Positions 38,181 through 51,535 of a DNA stretch of 64,000 nt are shown piece after piece. Each line of letters begins with the position of its first letter. Position 1 is the stretch's first letter. The stretch comes from Phylloscopus collybita. Lineage: Eukaryota > Chordata > Aves > Passeriformes > Phylloscopidae. The DNA lies in the NCBI GenBank assembly GCA_027886175.1, contig JAJNNQ010000075.1:31154501-31218500 (forward strand), written 5' to 3'. Position numbers and translations under genes: made by a program. The notes beneath the pieces are model-generated. The model was given only the letters and a program-made list of their open reading frames with translations, did no database searches and was not told the DNA's origin.

Positions 38181-41100
38181 CTTAATAGAGGGACATTAGA
38201 CAAATCAATTTACAGCAGACTGATTAGGAGGGAAGGATTAAAATTTTTCACCCTTTTTAAACTTTCTTAAACATACTGCCTAAGCAAGCCAAGACATCTC
38301 GCAACAAAATAGCTAAATGACAGATTTCAGGCTATTTGTATGTCACCTGTACCATGCTAACTTTGAACTGCCCTCCTAAGGCTTTAGCCAAGGATGCAAG
38401 GATAAGGATTAAAGGATGTGTACAGGGCCAACAAAAAGGTTTTATTTTTTATAGTTGTATTGTTCACAGCAGTAAAAATGTGTACTACTGTTCAGCTGAT
38501 GTGATAAGCAGGCACTCTAATGCCATTCATCTTGAGTCCTGGAGGCTCTAGGACATGACCATCACTCAGCTGGTTGCAAAAACCCCAGCAAATAGTTACT
38601 AATTAAATCAAAAGCTACAGGAAAAGTAGATTATAAATGGAAAGCAAAAACAGTGGAAATCTCAATGTAAAGTAAAGCAAGAGTACTACAAGTAAAAAGA
38701 AGTGTATTCAGACCATTTAGTTTTCACCAGCAGCATTCCAACGAGATTCCCACTTCCACATCTCAGATTAAGGATGCTGCACTGGTTGCAATGCCAGCAA
38801 AATAGAAAATAAAAAGAAGAGTTATTTTCTCAGAGGTAACCTTATTGTGCAGTAGATACATATTTTAAAGGAAACAAACAGTGAGGCCTTAGACAGGATT
38901 ATAGTGGCCTAGGCGTAAGAAAGGCTGAGTTACACATTGGTCCTTCTAGGGACAGATTTTAGGAAACTGATATCTCCAGCACACAGTCCCCTAGTCAGTA
39001 TGCATGTAGGTACAAATTGTAAACATGTCAACAACGAATTAAAAAACTGACTGAGAAAATCCCTCAACTGTTGTTTCTTTTTTTCTTCACCATTGTTTCC
39101 TTACATGCTGCAAGATTGCAGATGAAGTTGCCAGTCTTTTGCCGTAAGGAATTAAATTAAAATGCTGGTTTGAAATCATTTAGCTGTACTATCATCATCT
39201 TGCAATTACTCTGTTTAATCTGTACCATGTTAACTAACCACAGATGTTTCCCTTGGCTCATCAGTGATTCTTTCTGAACTTACGTTCCTCTTCAGAGGAG
39301 CTGAACCCTTCCTGGAAGCCAGTGCAGAATTTTCATTTATCATGTTTCTCTCCAAGAAAGTGTTGCTGTTGATAAGTATCAGAGAACTTAACTGCTTTCA
39401 AACACCACATGTGCCTGCTCTTTGCTCTGAAATTATGTGTTTTTCTAAACCAAAGCTTTGCTTCATTGATGATAATTTCAATTCAAAAAAATTATCTAAA
39501 CTGGCAGAGATTGTATGGCAAAGATAAGTATTTTATAGCTTCTTGTGGCATCTTTCAGGTTGGGACCTCAGACCTTAGAACATTTACTCTTACTTAAACT
39601 TTACCCTTCTGTGAGGGGACAAACATCTTCAAGATGAATAAGTGAAGACAGAAAAAATTTACTATCCATGGAATATGTGCAGCTTGAAAAGAAAACCAGT
39701 GAGATTGTGACAACTTGGGGAAAAATATCTCTTTTTAAATGTGTAATCCTGACCTTGCAGAATTTAGCAAGACTATTTAATTCCTAACATGATATTTTCT
39801 TTTAATCACATACTGGTTTCAACCCATAAATAATCAATGTCCAGCTTGCAAAAAGGATTTCTTAAAAAGCATTCTTAAAAGAAATGCACCACTTGCAGTC
39901 TCATTTGTTTGCCTCATTCCTTGGTTAATCAGAGGAAGATAAAGGATTCTTTAGAGTAAAAAGGAAAAAATGGAAGAAAAAAGCTTGAAGAATTTCCAAA
40001 CTGGCCTTTTTTCCCATGTCACCTTAGACTTTTGAGATATTGATATACTGCTTATAAATTTACCAATTCCCACAAAAGGTACAGAAAGTACAAGTGAAGT
40101 AATTTTTCAATTTAACAGCAAGTTCTGATCATTAATGAGCCTTACCCTCATGAGCAGTCAAGTCTATCACTAACTATCTCCAAGGAAATAGAAGTACTCT
40201 GTTTGTTGCCAGCTGTTGGTGTTACTTGCTATCAAGTTGACTAATGAGAATCAAGTGCAAATAAATTCACCCCAGTATTGGAAAAGAACAAGAGCTATAT
40301 CTTTCTTTTCTTTTAAGTAAGATATGTCAATGAGAAAAAGAGAACAAAATATCCATATCATCCATTTGAGAAAGGAAGAAAAGTTTGAAGCGTAAACTAA
40401 CATTATTCTCACATGCCATGGCAGAAATAATTACTACAGCGCTACATTTATATTTTCTTATAACAGAATACAGTGGGAGAGCATGTCACCAATTAGTGAT
40501 AGGGTATACATTCTTAAATTTCTGCTTAAAATCCAAATGTCATTCCATTCATAAACAATGGCAGAAAATGGGATAAAGGCAATACATGCTGACAAAACAA
40601 TGTCATGTCACACATGTATTTTCCAAAGGAGGGAGGAAGTTGCACTTTATAATAAAGTATATCTTGGCTTTTGTTAGTTATTTGTTAGTTATAATGTTAA
40701 CATTCAGTCATGGAGAAATACAATACAGTGAAATTATTATAGGTTACATTAACTTGTTCAAGATGCCATAGCAAAAGAGAACATGTATGGGGTTTTTTTG
40801 CAAGGACTTTAGGTATAAAGAAGGAAAACAAAATAAAGAAGGAACCATTTCCTTATAAACAACATAGGACTTGATTGCCTCAGCTGGCAGCTGCAGGTGG
40901 GATTAGAGAGAATTTAGTTTCAAACTAGTGTAAAGGGATGTCAGAGCTTTACTGAGAACAGAACTTGTAGCTACTGTCTGAACACCTGATTAATCAGCCT
41001 GTTAAATGATTCTATAGTTTGCAAAGAGCTCTTAGAAAATCCTGTCTCTAATGAAAAAGCAGGATGAGGTGATGCCTTGACACTAGAATAAAAGAATGTG

Positions 41101-41589
41101 AGTGAATTCAATTTGCCATATCAATTCAGTTTTCCTAGTGAAAATCTGGGCTAACTTCGCTGAGTTTTGAAATGTTACATAACCAAGAGCTGCTGGCTGC
41201 CTACCTATGACTTAGGAGGCATGTCATAAGAAGGAAAACAGTCCATTTTTATCAATCACTAACATCATAAACCATTGGCTTTAACTTATAGCAGAGACTA
41301 GTTTAAAATTGCTCTTTATTAATAGAAACAAATGACAAATACTCTACTAGCAACATAAATGAGGATTTTATTTCTATCTACAAGTGATGATCTCATAATA
41401 GAGGTTCATTAAAGAACCCATTTTCATGTTCCTCCAGTCCAAATGCTTCTTTGAAGAATGGTCCTCAAAGCTTCTGTTTCTTCAGGGTCTCTCAAGGGGT
41501 AAATGTTTATGTACCATGTACCAGGTTTTTACTGCTCCTGAAAAAGGAATTTTCAGTTTTGTGATGAGTAGCCCAAGATTCCATTCATA

Positions 41590-41690
41590 GATGATATAGA
41601 TAGTTAGATGTAGATATAGATAGATATAGATATAGATATAGATATAGATATAGATATAGATATAGATAGATGATATAGGTAGATATATCT
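41590..41690 (+). repeat. GATATA/GATA microsatellite
   Basis: Seven perfect GATATA hexamers lie at 41623-41664, flanked on both sides by interrupted GATA and GATATA units. It is likely to vary in length between individuals. Confidence 0.95.
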
Positions 41691-44600
41691 CAATTAAGAC
41701 CTACTATAAGTAGGACTCACTTGATATAAAAACTTGCAGTCTGTCTTTTGGCTGAGTACCTGCTTAGAGTCTGAAGGCCCTCAAAAGGACAGAAATACTT
41801 CTTGGAAGTAATTTTCAGAATTTGAAGTTGCTATCAACAGATGTTAAAGTATTTTTTCACTGTTTTTTCCCTGGCAAGTGTGAAGGGCCTTAAAGCCATC
41901 AAGTGGAAGACTCAAAAAGAGAGAGTTTATGCACAAACTGTGTAAGTTACAAAACTCCTTGACACAGGATAATGACAGCCAGAAGTGTACATAGGTATAA
42001 GAAGACACTGACATGTAAATTGACGAGAAATTCACAAGGGGTTTTAAATGCACAGAAACCATTTCAGCCTCGGGAAGTCCCTGTGCCACAAGCCATTGTC
42101 AGCTGGGACTTTTCTCAGAGCAATTTTCATTGTATCATTCCTCTAATCTTATCTTTTTTTTTTCCTAAACATTTGAGACCATTGTTCAAGACAAGAGAGT
42201 GACCTAATACAGCCTCAGTTCTCTGATGTCCATTGGCTTGTTTTCACATACAAAGCATAAAATGGGCTTTAAAACAACAAACACTGGAACAGATGCTTAT
42301 GTCATGGCCTGGTTCTCCTCTCTTCCCAAGACTTATCTGTTCTGTAGATCAAGTGAGATACCTTCTAAGTTGAGACTCTTTTCAGTTTCTGGCCTTCCTT
42401 TCCTTAGAAGGAGTTAAGAGGGAGGACAAGCCCTCCTCTCTCTTGCTTGTGTAATAACTGTCTTTAAATGTTTACCAAGATATAGCTTATCTCTGGCAGT
42501 TTTTCTCTTCATTTGCTTTTCTTACAGCCCAGTGTTTAACTAAACAAACAGCCCAACAGTCATCCCAACGGTCATGTCAACACAGTGTACTCATTAACTA
42601 TTTTTGCAGCTCCTCATCCATCACTGTGGATATTAGAGCTTGACCTGGACATGGAAGTCATTGTCTTTAAGGACAAGCATCTGTGTGGTTTCATGCTCAT
42701 TCAGCTGAGTGGGTTTGAAGTGATGATAAGCACAGTTGGGCTTATTTAAATGTGGAAGATTATAATCTAAAACACACGTCAAATACATAGATTCAGATCT
42801 TCATTTTTAAGAAGTGCAATTAACTACTGAAAATGAGCTAGCAAAGGAAGTTAAGAGACTCTCTGTTTCCTGGAAACTTTATGGCTAGTTAGATGGGAAT
42901 GATTTAGTCAAACATGTGAGATACAAATATCACTTCTATCACAGGAGGAAAGGGATGAAGGGAGTAAGAGGATTGATGCTTTATGCTTTACCACAGGTGA
43001 CATTAAAATGATTCATTCTGGCCTATATAAGATCTCAATTTCAAAATCGTGTTCTAGTGGAGCAACCATCCCTCTAGTGTTTCCATTTTAAGCCTGATGA
43101 CTTGGATCATTTACAGACCTTGTTAAATCTTCCATCAGATTACACAAACTGGTAAGACCAAATATGAAATAACAGAGAAGGTAGGAGAGTCTTTCCATTT
43201 TGCTTTTATTTATCTCTTTTATAGTTCTTTTTACCTCCTATTAAATCACTGACCTGATAATAAATCGATCATTTAAAAAGTAGTATCTGGTCTACCTTTT
43301 ATGGATGAGTCCAAAGATTTTTCTTTTTGAGCTGCCACAATCATATTTTAAAATATTTTCTAGCAATTTGTTATTTACTTGCCCTACAGTTCTTCATTCA
43401 AACACTGTAATGTTTATGAATTTTCAAGCAGCAGCTGTAACCACACTTGATATCAGAAACAATACATGTAATTACAGATGTATTTTTACCAATAAAATCT
43501 CTCTTCACTACCTGTCAGGTTCAATAAAATAACAGCAAGTCTGCAGATAATTCAGCGTGTAACAACGTGAGGTTTCTAACTAGTTTTCTTGCATTTTGGA
43601 GTTGTGTATGATGAAACAGAATGAAAAAACACATTTTATTAAAATTTTACTCTAAGTGAAAACAGTGCTTGCACCTGCAACACTGCTCAATACTTGTTGC
43701 TTAAACTTCACATGAGGAGGGAGACCATCCTTCCTCAGCTGAGTGCTCCAGGTATAACCCAGCTAGAGCTATCTGCACTGGACTGGGCAGGAGCAGGGAC
43801 ACAGCTCCATATCCCAGTGTCTGGTGCCTTCCAGGCACCCAGTACTGGACTGGGGAAGTGGCAAGTCACGTGCCAATTAGCAGAAAAATTTGACGAGAAA
43901 GAGTTAGAAATCCACAGGGAATAAAAAACTGAAAATGGCGCCACGTACATAATAAATAGGGCATAATGGAAGTAAAGGCATAAGTTGTGTTTTAACAGAG
44001 GTTATGAGATTTAGTTATATGTCACTAAAATAAAATATTATTTTTCCTCTTGAAGAAAGGGATTATGCATATGTTTGTTTGACAAACCAAGAAGAAAACA
44101 AAATTTACACACTTGTCAAAGCACAGTATCCAAAGGAATCCCAAGCCAAAGACTACTTTCTTACTTTCTACTGTTAAATATATTTTATTTTTTCTAAAAC
44201 TGTGAAAAAAACAAATATTTCAAAATGTCCGTAGTGGAAAATACTTAATGCTAATAGGTTCTTGAAGTGCAATCTAATTCAATGGCAAATATTCCAAAAC
44301 AGTCACATATTGAAAAATATATTTATACCTACCCTGTAATGATGTACAGATAATAAATGTGCTTTACTTCTATATTTTATTAAATCTTAAGTATTCATAG
44401 AAGAAGCCATGCTGTGAGATTTCTCATTACAAAAATACCTTTTAGGGAAAAGCATTTTCCCGTTGTACAGCCAAGAGGGAATGGCTTGGCACAGCAAAAG
44501 AACTGGATAAGCACTAATTTGCTATTCATCCATACACTTAACAGTGATAACTGTTTTCTGACAACAGGCTCCTTGCCAGACATGCCTCTTCTTGTGAATC

Positions 44601-46920
44601 TGACCTGTGCTTTTTAACCCAATGCACTAAATTCAATCCTGAGCAAAGCCCACAGGCCCATGCATCGACGTGTTGGGGTTTGGTTTACTTGCTCTGAAGG
44701 CAAAATTTCTCATCCATTGACCCAAAAAGGGCTCTCCACTGAAGTGAGAAAGCCTGGTGTGCTCTGCCCAGTCAGCATGCATGACACCAGGACAGTGGAG
44801 ACTGGGACAAGGTGATGGATCCTCAGCTGGTGTGCCACTGCAGCTGCTGTGCCACTGGCTGCAGGGGTGCAGCACACGAGTCACCAGGCACAGTGCCTGC
44901 AAGGCTGTGGAAAGAGAAAGCCCTGGCCAGAAACACATCTCTAGCCTTGCCCTGTAGAGCTCTGTTGTGCTGATGACAGTCACTCAGGCGTGTCCCTGCC
45001 CCAGCTGCAGCTGCCACAGTCCCTTAGGGGTGGATGTGGGTTCTCCCATGGCAGTGCTCCATTCTGGTTCCAAAATACACCTGCTGAGGGGCCCATGGGC
45101 TCCTCCAACTGTTCAAAGTCGTGGCACACACTGGGGTGTTCACGCTGGTCCCAAAACCATCCATGGCTGGCACAGGGCAGTTCATGGCTCCCACAGCCTC
45201 CTGCTGCCTACACCCTGCCACTCCTGGCCAGCAAAGCATCTGAAAATTGAAACAAATTGAAAGAAATGCTTTCAATTTGGCTGCATTTGTGAAACAGCCA
45301 AATTGAAGAGAAAAAGGAAAATGGTGCTTTTTAATGGTGGGATTGAGCAAAGGAACATGGTTGTCCCACGGTCATCCAGCTCAGGGACATGGTCATCCAG
45401 CTCCTGCTGTGTTTTCGGGGGGACTCTCCATAGCCTGTGCTTCAACACTCCTGAGCAGTTCAGGCTTATTCAGTGGTCCCAGCTGATGCTTTGTGGCCTC
45501 AGGAGGGGTTACTGAGAAGAAGCATTAATGGTTTTTGATAATCTGGAAATTAATTACATTGTAATATAATTTATTGCTAAACTAGGATGGAAACTATTTT
45601 GTCGTGGCTGGTGTACAGTACTCTGAAGCTGCCAATGTCACTGACACATGATGTCATCTTCTGGGCCAGAGAGAAGCTTTCAAAACTAGACCCTGAAATT
45701 ACAGTTTTTATTTTAATAATTCATCACAGTTTTCTTCATGGTCAAGAATGCCTTTTGTGAATGATCACTTTGTGGGGATAATTAGAACAATATGAAATAA
45801 ATGGGATGAGTAAATGTGTTTTTCTAACAAAAATCAGAATTGAACAAGGAGTACTCTTTTTGACTGGGTTTCTACATAGAGCAAGGGTGTTTATAGCAGG
45901 ACAGATGGCTTGTGATTCAACCTTAATTTAAGTTTCTGGCTGGATTATACTCTGTATCAACAGGAATTATAATTTTAATACCAGTCTTGTATTTAATTCC
46001 TAAACTGGTGGAGTTGTGTGTTTGTTTACATATTTTGATCCAAGATAAAATCTCAATGACAGTAAATAAACAGTGTCATGAAATCACTATTTATTTATCA
46101 CTGCTGAGAGAATTCATTTGTGTTGAACTGTTTTTCTAAAAGGGTTTTTAAGGGTTTTGTGGGTTGGTTTTAGTTTGTTTTCTGTTGGTTTCTTTTTTTT
46201 TTTTTACAAGTATTTTAACTTTATTACCGTGTTACTGAAAATACTGGCTTTGCACTGAATACTGCTCTCACTTGTGTCCTCCTGTGTAACAGACTTTTAG
46301 TTAGTAAACACACTTTGAATGTAAGGGTTCCAAGTACTGGTATTTGCTTACAATCTTACTTTTGGAGAAAATATTTATTTTCCACAGGTAGGGCATCCTG
46401 TGGAAATTTTCTTTTCTCCTTCTATAAAATATATCATTTAATAGTTTTACTCTACTATTTTGTTCTGCTATTTTATAAGGCAATTATTGTATATAGATTC
46501 ATAATGGGAATATATACCAGAAAGAAGGAAAACTTGCTTGAACTGTAACATTAATGGTACCCAAGGACAACTGGGTATAACTGAGCTATGAAATTTGGAA
46601 ATAACCATAGTTTCAAAATTTTAACCTTCAGAAAACCAAGGCTGTGCTTATTTTTGCAATAAATGATGAGGGGCAAAAGGCCAAACTTTTTTTAAGATAC
46701 AAACTGGCAAAAAATTTTGACAACAGATGAGTTTTTCTTGGAAGAGGAGGAGGAGATAGGATTTTATGTGATAAATGAAATGAGTTGCTTCCATGGTAGC
46801 AGTTTTCAAACTAACCTGTGCAAAGAGCCAAGACTTTTCTGAGTATGAACTAGGAGGCCATGTTTTCAAACCCTTTGATCTCCACAACTAAAGAAGGACT
46901 TGGGTATGGCCTTGAAATGG

Positions 46921-46977
46921 ACTTTCACAAAGGCTTGTGAAAAGGAGGATGGAAGACAGAACTTTCACAAACAGAAC
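46921..46977 (+). repeat. Short repeat cluster ACTTTCACAAA with hairpin
   Basis: Three copies of ACTTTCACAAA within 60 bases. The first is part of a perfect 8-bp stem (TTTCACAA and TTGTGAAA) around a 4-base loop at 46923-46942. Confidence 0.85.
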
Positions 46978-47069
46978 TTTCACAAAGACACAAAGAGGGG
47001 AATTTAAGGAAGCACATTTCAGTATTGCTATAGTCTGTGCTATGTTTTCCCTGGATATAAATGTGGGGG

Positions 47070-47089
47070 AAAAAAAAAAAAAAAAAAAA
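47070..47089. repeat. Poly(A) run, 20 bases
   Basis: A pure run of 20 A after GTGGGGG. No adjacent retrocopy is recognised. Confidence 0.95.
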
Positions 47090-48064
47090 GAGTTCAAAAG
47101 AGCTGACAATGTCTTAAACAGTCTGTGCTAAGGATGTCAACTATTGTATTGAGGAAGAAGAAAAAAATGTGTCAAGATCACTCCAGGCAGACTAAAAGCT
47201 CTCTGGTGTCGTCAAAATACAAGGAAGCATCCAATAAGGCCGAATTGCAACCAGTATTAACTAATAGCTTAAGGATTTAGGCCCAACTGACAGAAGAAAA
47301 TATCACTTGCTCTTGTTAGTTATGTCAAAGGTTACCAGGAGATAGTTTTATTTGAAATTATGAAGCAGAGGCTATTCATTTATCCTTCTCTGTTATGCTG
47401 TTTCTGTTACAGGTCTGGAAAAAAATAGTTTTTCAGGAACCATACCTTCTCTTCCTCTGTATACACCAAATCATTCAGACTTCAGGGATTAAAGGAAAAA
47501 TAGTTTATCGTATATAAAACTTCCTGGTTTAAACATGGCAATTAAGGTTCATACTCAAACAGAGGGACTACCATTTGGAAAATCATCTAGTGTTTTCTTA
47601 AAGCTGCTTAGGCAAACAGTGTGGAGTCACTGACACTTGAGAAAATTATGCAAATGTCTTACCCAAACACTGTTGACCATAAACCATGTACTGGTACTGA
47701 GCTCCTTTCGATGAAGAACAGTGACCACACTTCATCAGCAAAAATTCAAGTGTAGGCAAGTAAACTCCCTAAAAATTTGGCAAGTCTGAGCTAGAAAGGA
47801 AAATTCCACCACCTGCACTTATCTGAAATTTAGCTGTCTCCCATGAAACACAAAGAAAAATAAATAGTACACGTAGGAGCTTACTGACCTTTCCTCCAGC
47901 TTGAGGAAGGAGTCAATTTATGCTCTTAAACAACTAGCTCTTTGGGTGCTTTGGGGTTTTTTAATCTGTTCTTTGTTCAATATTTCTTTGCAAGTGCGGA
48001 AGTGAAAATTTTTGAAGTACAAACTAGAGAAGTAAGCATTTGCACTTCTGTAGAGCCTTCCACC

Positions 48065-48337
48065 AGGTGATGTTCTGGATAACAAGAGAAAATGGCCTCA
48101 AGTTGTACCAGGGGAGCTTCATATTGGCTACTGGGAAAACTTTCTTCATGGAAAGAGTGGTCAAGCACTGGAACTGACTGCCCAGGAAAGCAGTTAAGCC
48201 ACCATCCCTGGGAGTATTTAAAGACGTGTAGATGTGACACTTGAGGACATGGTCTAGTGGTGGACTTGCCAGTGCTGGTTTAACAGTTGGACTCAATGAT
48301 CTTAAATGTCTTTTCCAACCTAAATGATTGTAGATGA
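48065..48337 (+). mobile_element. CR1 LINE, 3' fragment
   Basis: It begins in the last ORF2 codons (AATGGCCTCAAGTTGTACC). It contains the CTTCATGGAAAGAGTGGTCA and CTGCCCAGGAAAG blocks and the 3' non-coding part with GGACATGGTCTAGTGGTGG, and ends TTTTCCAACCTAAATGATTG. It is about 270 bp and moderately diverged. Confidence 0.9.
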
Positions 48338-51300
48338 AACATTACAGAAAGTGCCCACAGCCAGCAGGAGCCTGGGGAACTGCAGGTTATACAGCAAACA
48401 GCCCAGGTTAGAACCAGTCCTGTACAAACAAACATGAGATGAAGGACTGCAGTGTAGGAGAACAAAACTACTTTTGAGGCTAGGTCATGTGGTGAGATTA
48501 ATTATGATACATGCAAACCATAAAATTTGGTAATACCTAATAAATTGTTAATGGAGGCAAGCAGGGAAATTACTGCTATCTTGAACTAGTGTTTTCAGCT
48601 GTGACAGAAGTACAGAATCTCTTGTTAAACAGAATCATTATTGAATAAGTCAATGAACCATGTAATAACAGTTTGTCCCCTCACATATTTCATCCCCAGC
48701 AGAGGTGCTCAGATAAAATTTCATGCACAGAAAGCAAAAGCTCTACTCTTTCATCAACAGACAACATCTTTGTGATGTGACTGCATTTCCCTCTCGACAG
48801 CAATGCACACATTGCAGTGTAGCACTTTCATAGGTGTAGGGTTTTTTCTTATTAAAAAGCCAACAAAAACCAATAGGATGTCTGTTAATATAGCTTACCA
48901 TTTCAGGTCCTCTTTCTGAGTCTCCATTACTATCTTCCCTGTCCCTTTTCTCTCCCATAACCTCTCATCATGGTGCTGAAGCATGTCAGTGTAAAGTGTG
49001 AGGCTAAAGACCACGTTTCAGAACTAATCCTTGCTGAGAGCAGGGTATGAATATGCTTTTCTTTACAAATACATCTTCAATTCATTTTCTATTAAACTTT
49101 TTCCTGATTCCAGAACTCCATATGTAAGTTTTCTCAATATGCTACCCCTGGACTGACAACTGGTACAGTAATTGATAATGTGTAAACACCAAGGTAATTC
49201 ATTCCAAGTCAGACAGAGATGCTAGGAATATATTTTGCATCTATCTGCAACCAACTTGAGGGACTTCTGACTTCAAGTACAGCCACCTCTTGGGTTTGAA
49301 GCTTGGTTTGCTTCTCCTCCCACTTGTTACAGAAGGCTGTTGAATTGCAATGAGCCTTTCAGTTGCTGCTGGACTTCCACTTCTGTGGGCTGCTATGGGT
49401 GTGGAACTGCAGCCTCAGCCAAGGTTGCCAATGTTGCTGTTCTGCCAGCCACTTTGGGAATATTTCCATCTTTTACTTTGCATGAAAAAGACACTGTTCA
49501 TTTCTTATAACACACAAGAGGCAGAACTCTTATACAATATGCTTTACCTAAGAAAATTAAATAAGTTCTGTATATATTATATGCATATATTTACATAAAA
49601 GAGAAATCTGTTACCTTTTTATTTGCTGGAGCTTCCTCGTATCACAGTTACAACTGGCAGTTAACAACAGAAAAATTAAGTCAGCTATAGATTCTTGATT
49701 CTCTTTCAAATCCAAAGAATAAAAAATTTATGATGCTGTTCTGGAATCAGTCCTAAACATACATTCTTGGACTTGTTTTAAAAGAATTCTTTATTCCAAA
49801 AATAACTCCATATTCCAAAAGTTTTGACTCAGTATATACTGCCGATATTAAAAGCTTACACAGCTTTTAAAAGCTTAAGTTATGCATATTTCCTTTGTTT
49901 CAGAAAGACACTGTACAGCTTTCATTGTCTCTGTAACAAATAGGTTGATTAAAATAGAACTTGTCAAGGCAAAGTTGTAAAACGTGATTCATGGCATAAT
50001 GACTTTAAAATCAAATTCAGATCCCATGTAAGTAGATGCACCACTACATTTTTTTGTAGCAATGACTCATACCAGATCTGAATTTGGCTCTCTGTTAGAA
50101 ACTGAAATCTTGATACCTCCATTACTGCAACATCAGCCAATTTTGTTTCCTCTGTAAATTTTAGTGGATTCTGTGTTTTAGAGCTGTCTTTAATTCAGCA
50201 CAATAGAAGGGTGCACAAATTCTTAAGGCACAAAATTTGGACAAATAGCATCTGGCACAGACTTCCTCTGAGATCTTTGTCTCTGGAAGTATTTCTATTT
50301 GAAGACCTAAAAATTCAAACAATAGGTCTTTCTATTTTTACTGCCTCTGACTCTGGGGTGCAATCCAGACCTCTAATTTGAATTTTTATAGTTTGGTGTC
50401 TAGGCTTGTGTAAAGGTGTTTGAGGAGAGTAACACAGCTCAAAACATATGCTTTCATAGTACCTGTCTGAACAGTGATCCAACTTAAATATCTGTATCAG
50501 GAAGCTGGCTTCACCATTTATTCAACAGAGACAGGTATTTCTTCTTCCTTTCATTGACTTCAGTTAAATAGTTGAAGTGAGTTACAACAATATGCTCTCA
50601 GAAGCAGCAATCCAAAAGCCTCTCTTCACCTGCAGAAGAGCCACACAGAGCTGGACCACAAGCTACAGTGATGGAACTTCTCTGGACAGTTTTTCCTTGG
50701 TTTTGTTTAGGCTCCAGAGTCTGGAATTCCTTCCCTTTCCCAAACCTGTGTTATGCACCTGAAGACACCCTTAGTGAGAGCTTGGCATTTGCCAGCTGCT
50801 GCTGGTTTTTGAACGTAGCTGGCAGAGGAAGCTGTGGCAGGCCCTGCTCTCCATCAAGTTGCTGAAAAACTGACAGTCTCAGCCTCCACACGTCCAAACT
50901 ACCTTTTGTTAAAGGAATGGCCTCCAATTTCTGTAAAGACGGATGTGTTTTGTGCTGAGAAAGAGGGAGCCTGACCCTACTGTATCTATGAGAGAGAAGT
51001 TTTTGTCTCTACAGCTGAGTTTTACCTAATTCAACACAAAGTGAGGGAGAAGGACTCCAGTTTCTGTAAGGTGAATGCCTCAGCCAGCAGGTGACAGAAC
51101 CAGTTGTCTCCTCACAACTGGTGTGGCCCTATGAATGCTCTGTTTTCTGCTGCTTACAGAAACACAGGCATCATTTGCCTAAACACTTGAAGTTAGGTAA
51201 CCTTTCTGAAATATTAAATTAAATTAAACATTAAATTAAATGAGCAATTTTCAGGATGGCAATTGTTTCTCAACAGCTAAAGCTTTCTATTCAGTCCAAA

Positions 51301-51459
51301 TGCAGTACCATTCAGATTCTGATCTGGATGTTCAGCTAAACATGAAGCACGAAATATGTTTGTGTATATTCCCAAGTCCCTACAGTCATGATGTCACCAA
51401 TGTTTTCAAATATTGTTATAATGCTATCAGAGTAAATAAGGAAAGGAAAACACATCTCC

Positions 51460-51535
51460 CCATGTCAGCTGAGTTGGAACTAGACGCTCTTTAAAGTCCC
51501 TTCCAACCCAAAATTTTCTATGATTCTACAATTAC
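51460..51535 (+). mobile_element. CR1 LINE, 3' terminal stub
   Basis: Only the last ~75 bases of CR1 remain: GGAACTAGACGCTCTTTAA, then CCCTTCCAACCCAAAATTT and TCTATGATTCTA. A very short 5'-truncated insertion or an eroded copy. Confidence 0.75.

Larger units (their letters stand above)
38181..48064. other. Intergenic sequence
   Basis: No gene. The part 44640-45250 is distinctly richer in G+C with overlapping short frames on both strands and is unidentified. Small direct repeats occur at 40670-40695 (TTGTTAGTTAT twice) and 45368-45402 (GGTCATCCAGCTC twice). Confidence 0.6.
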
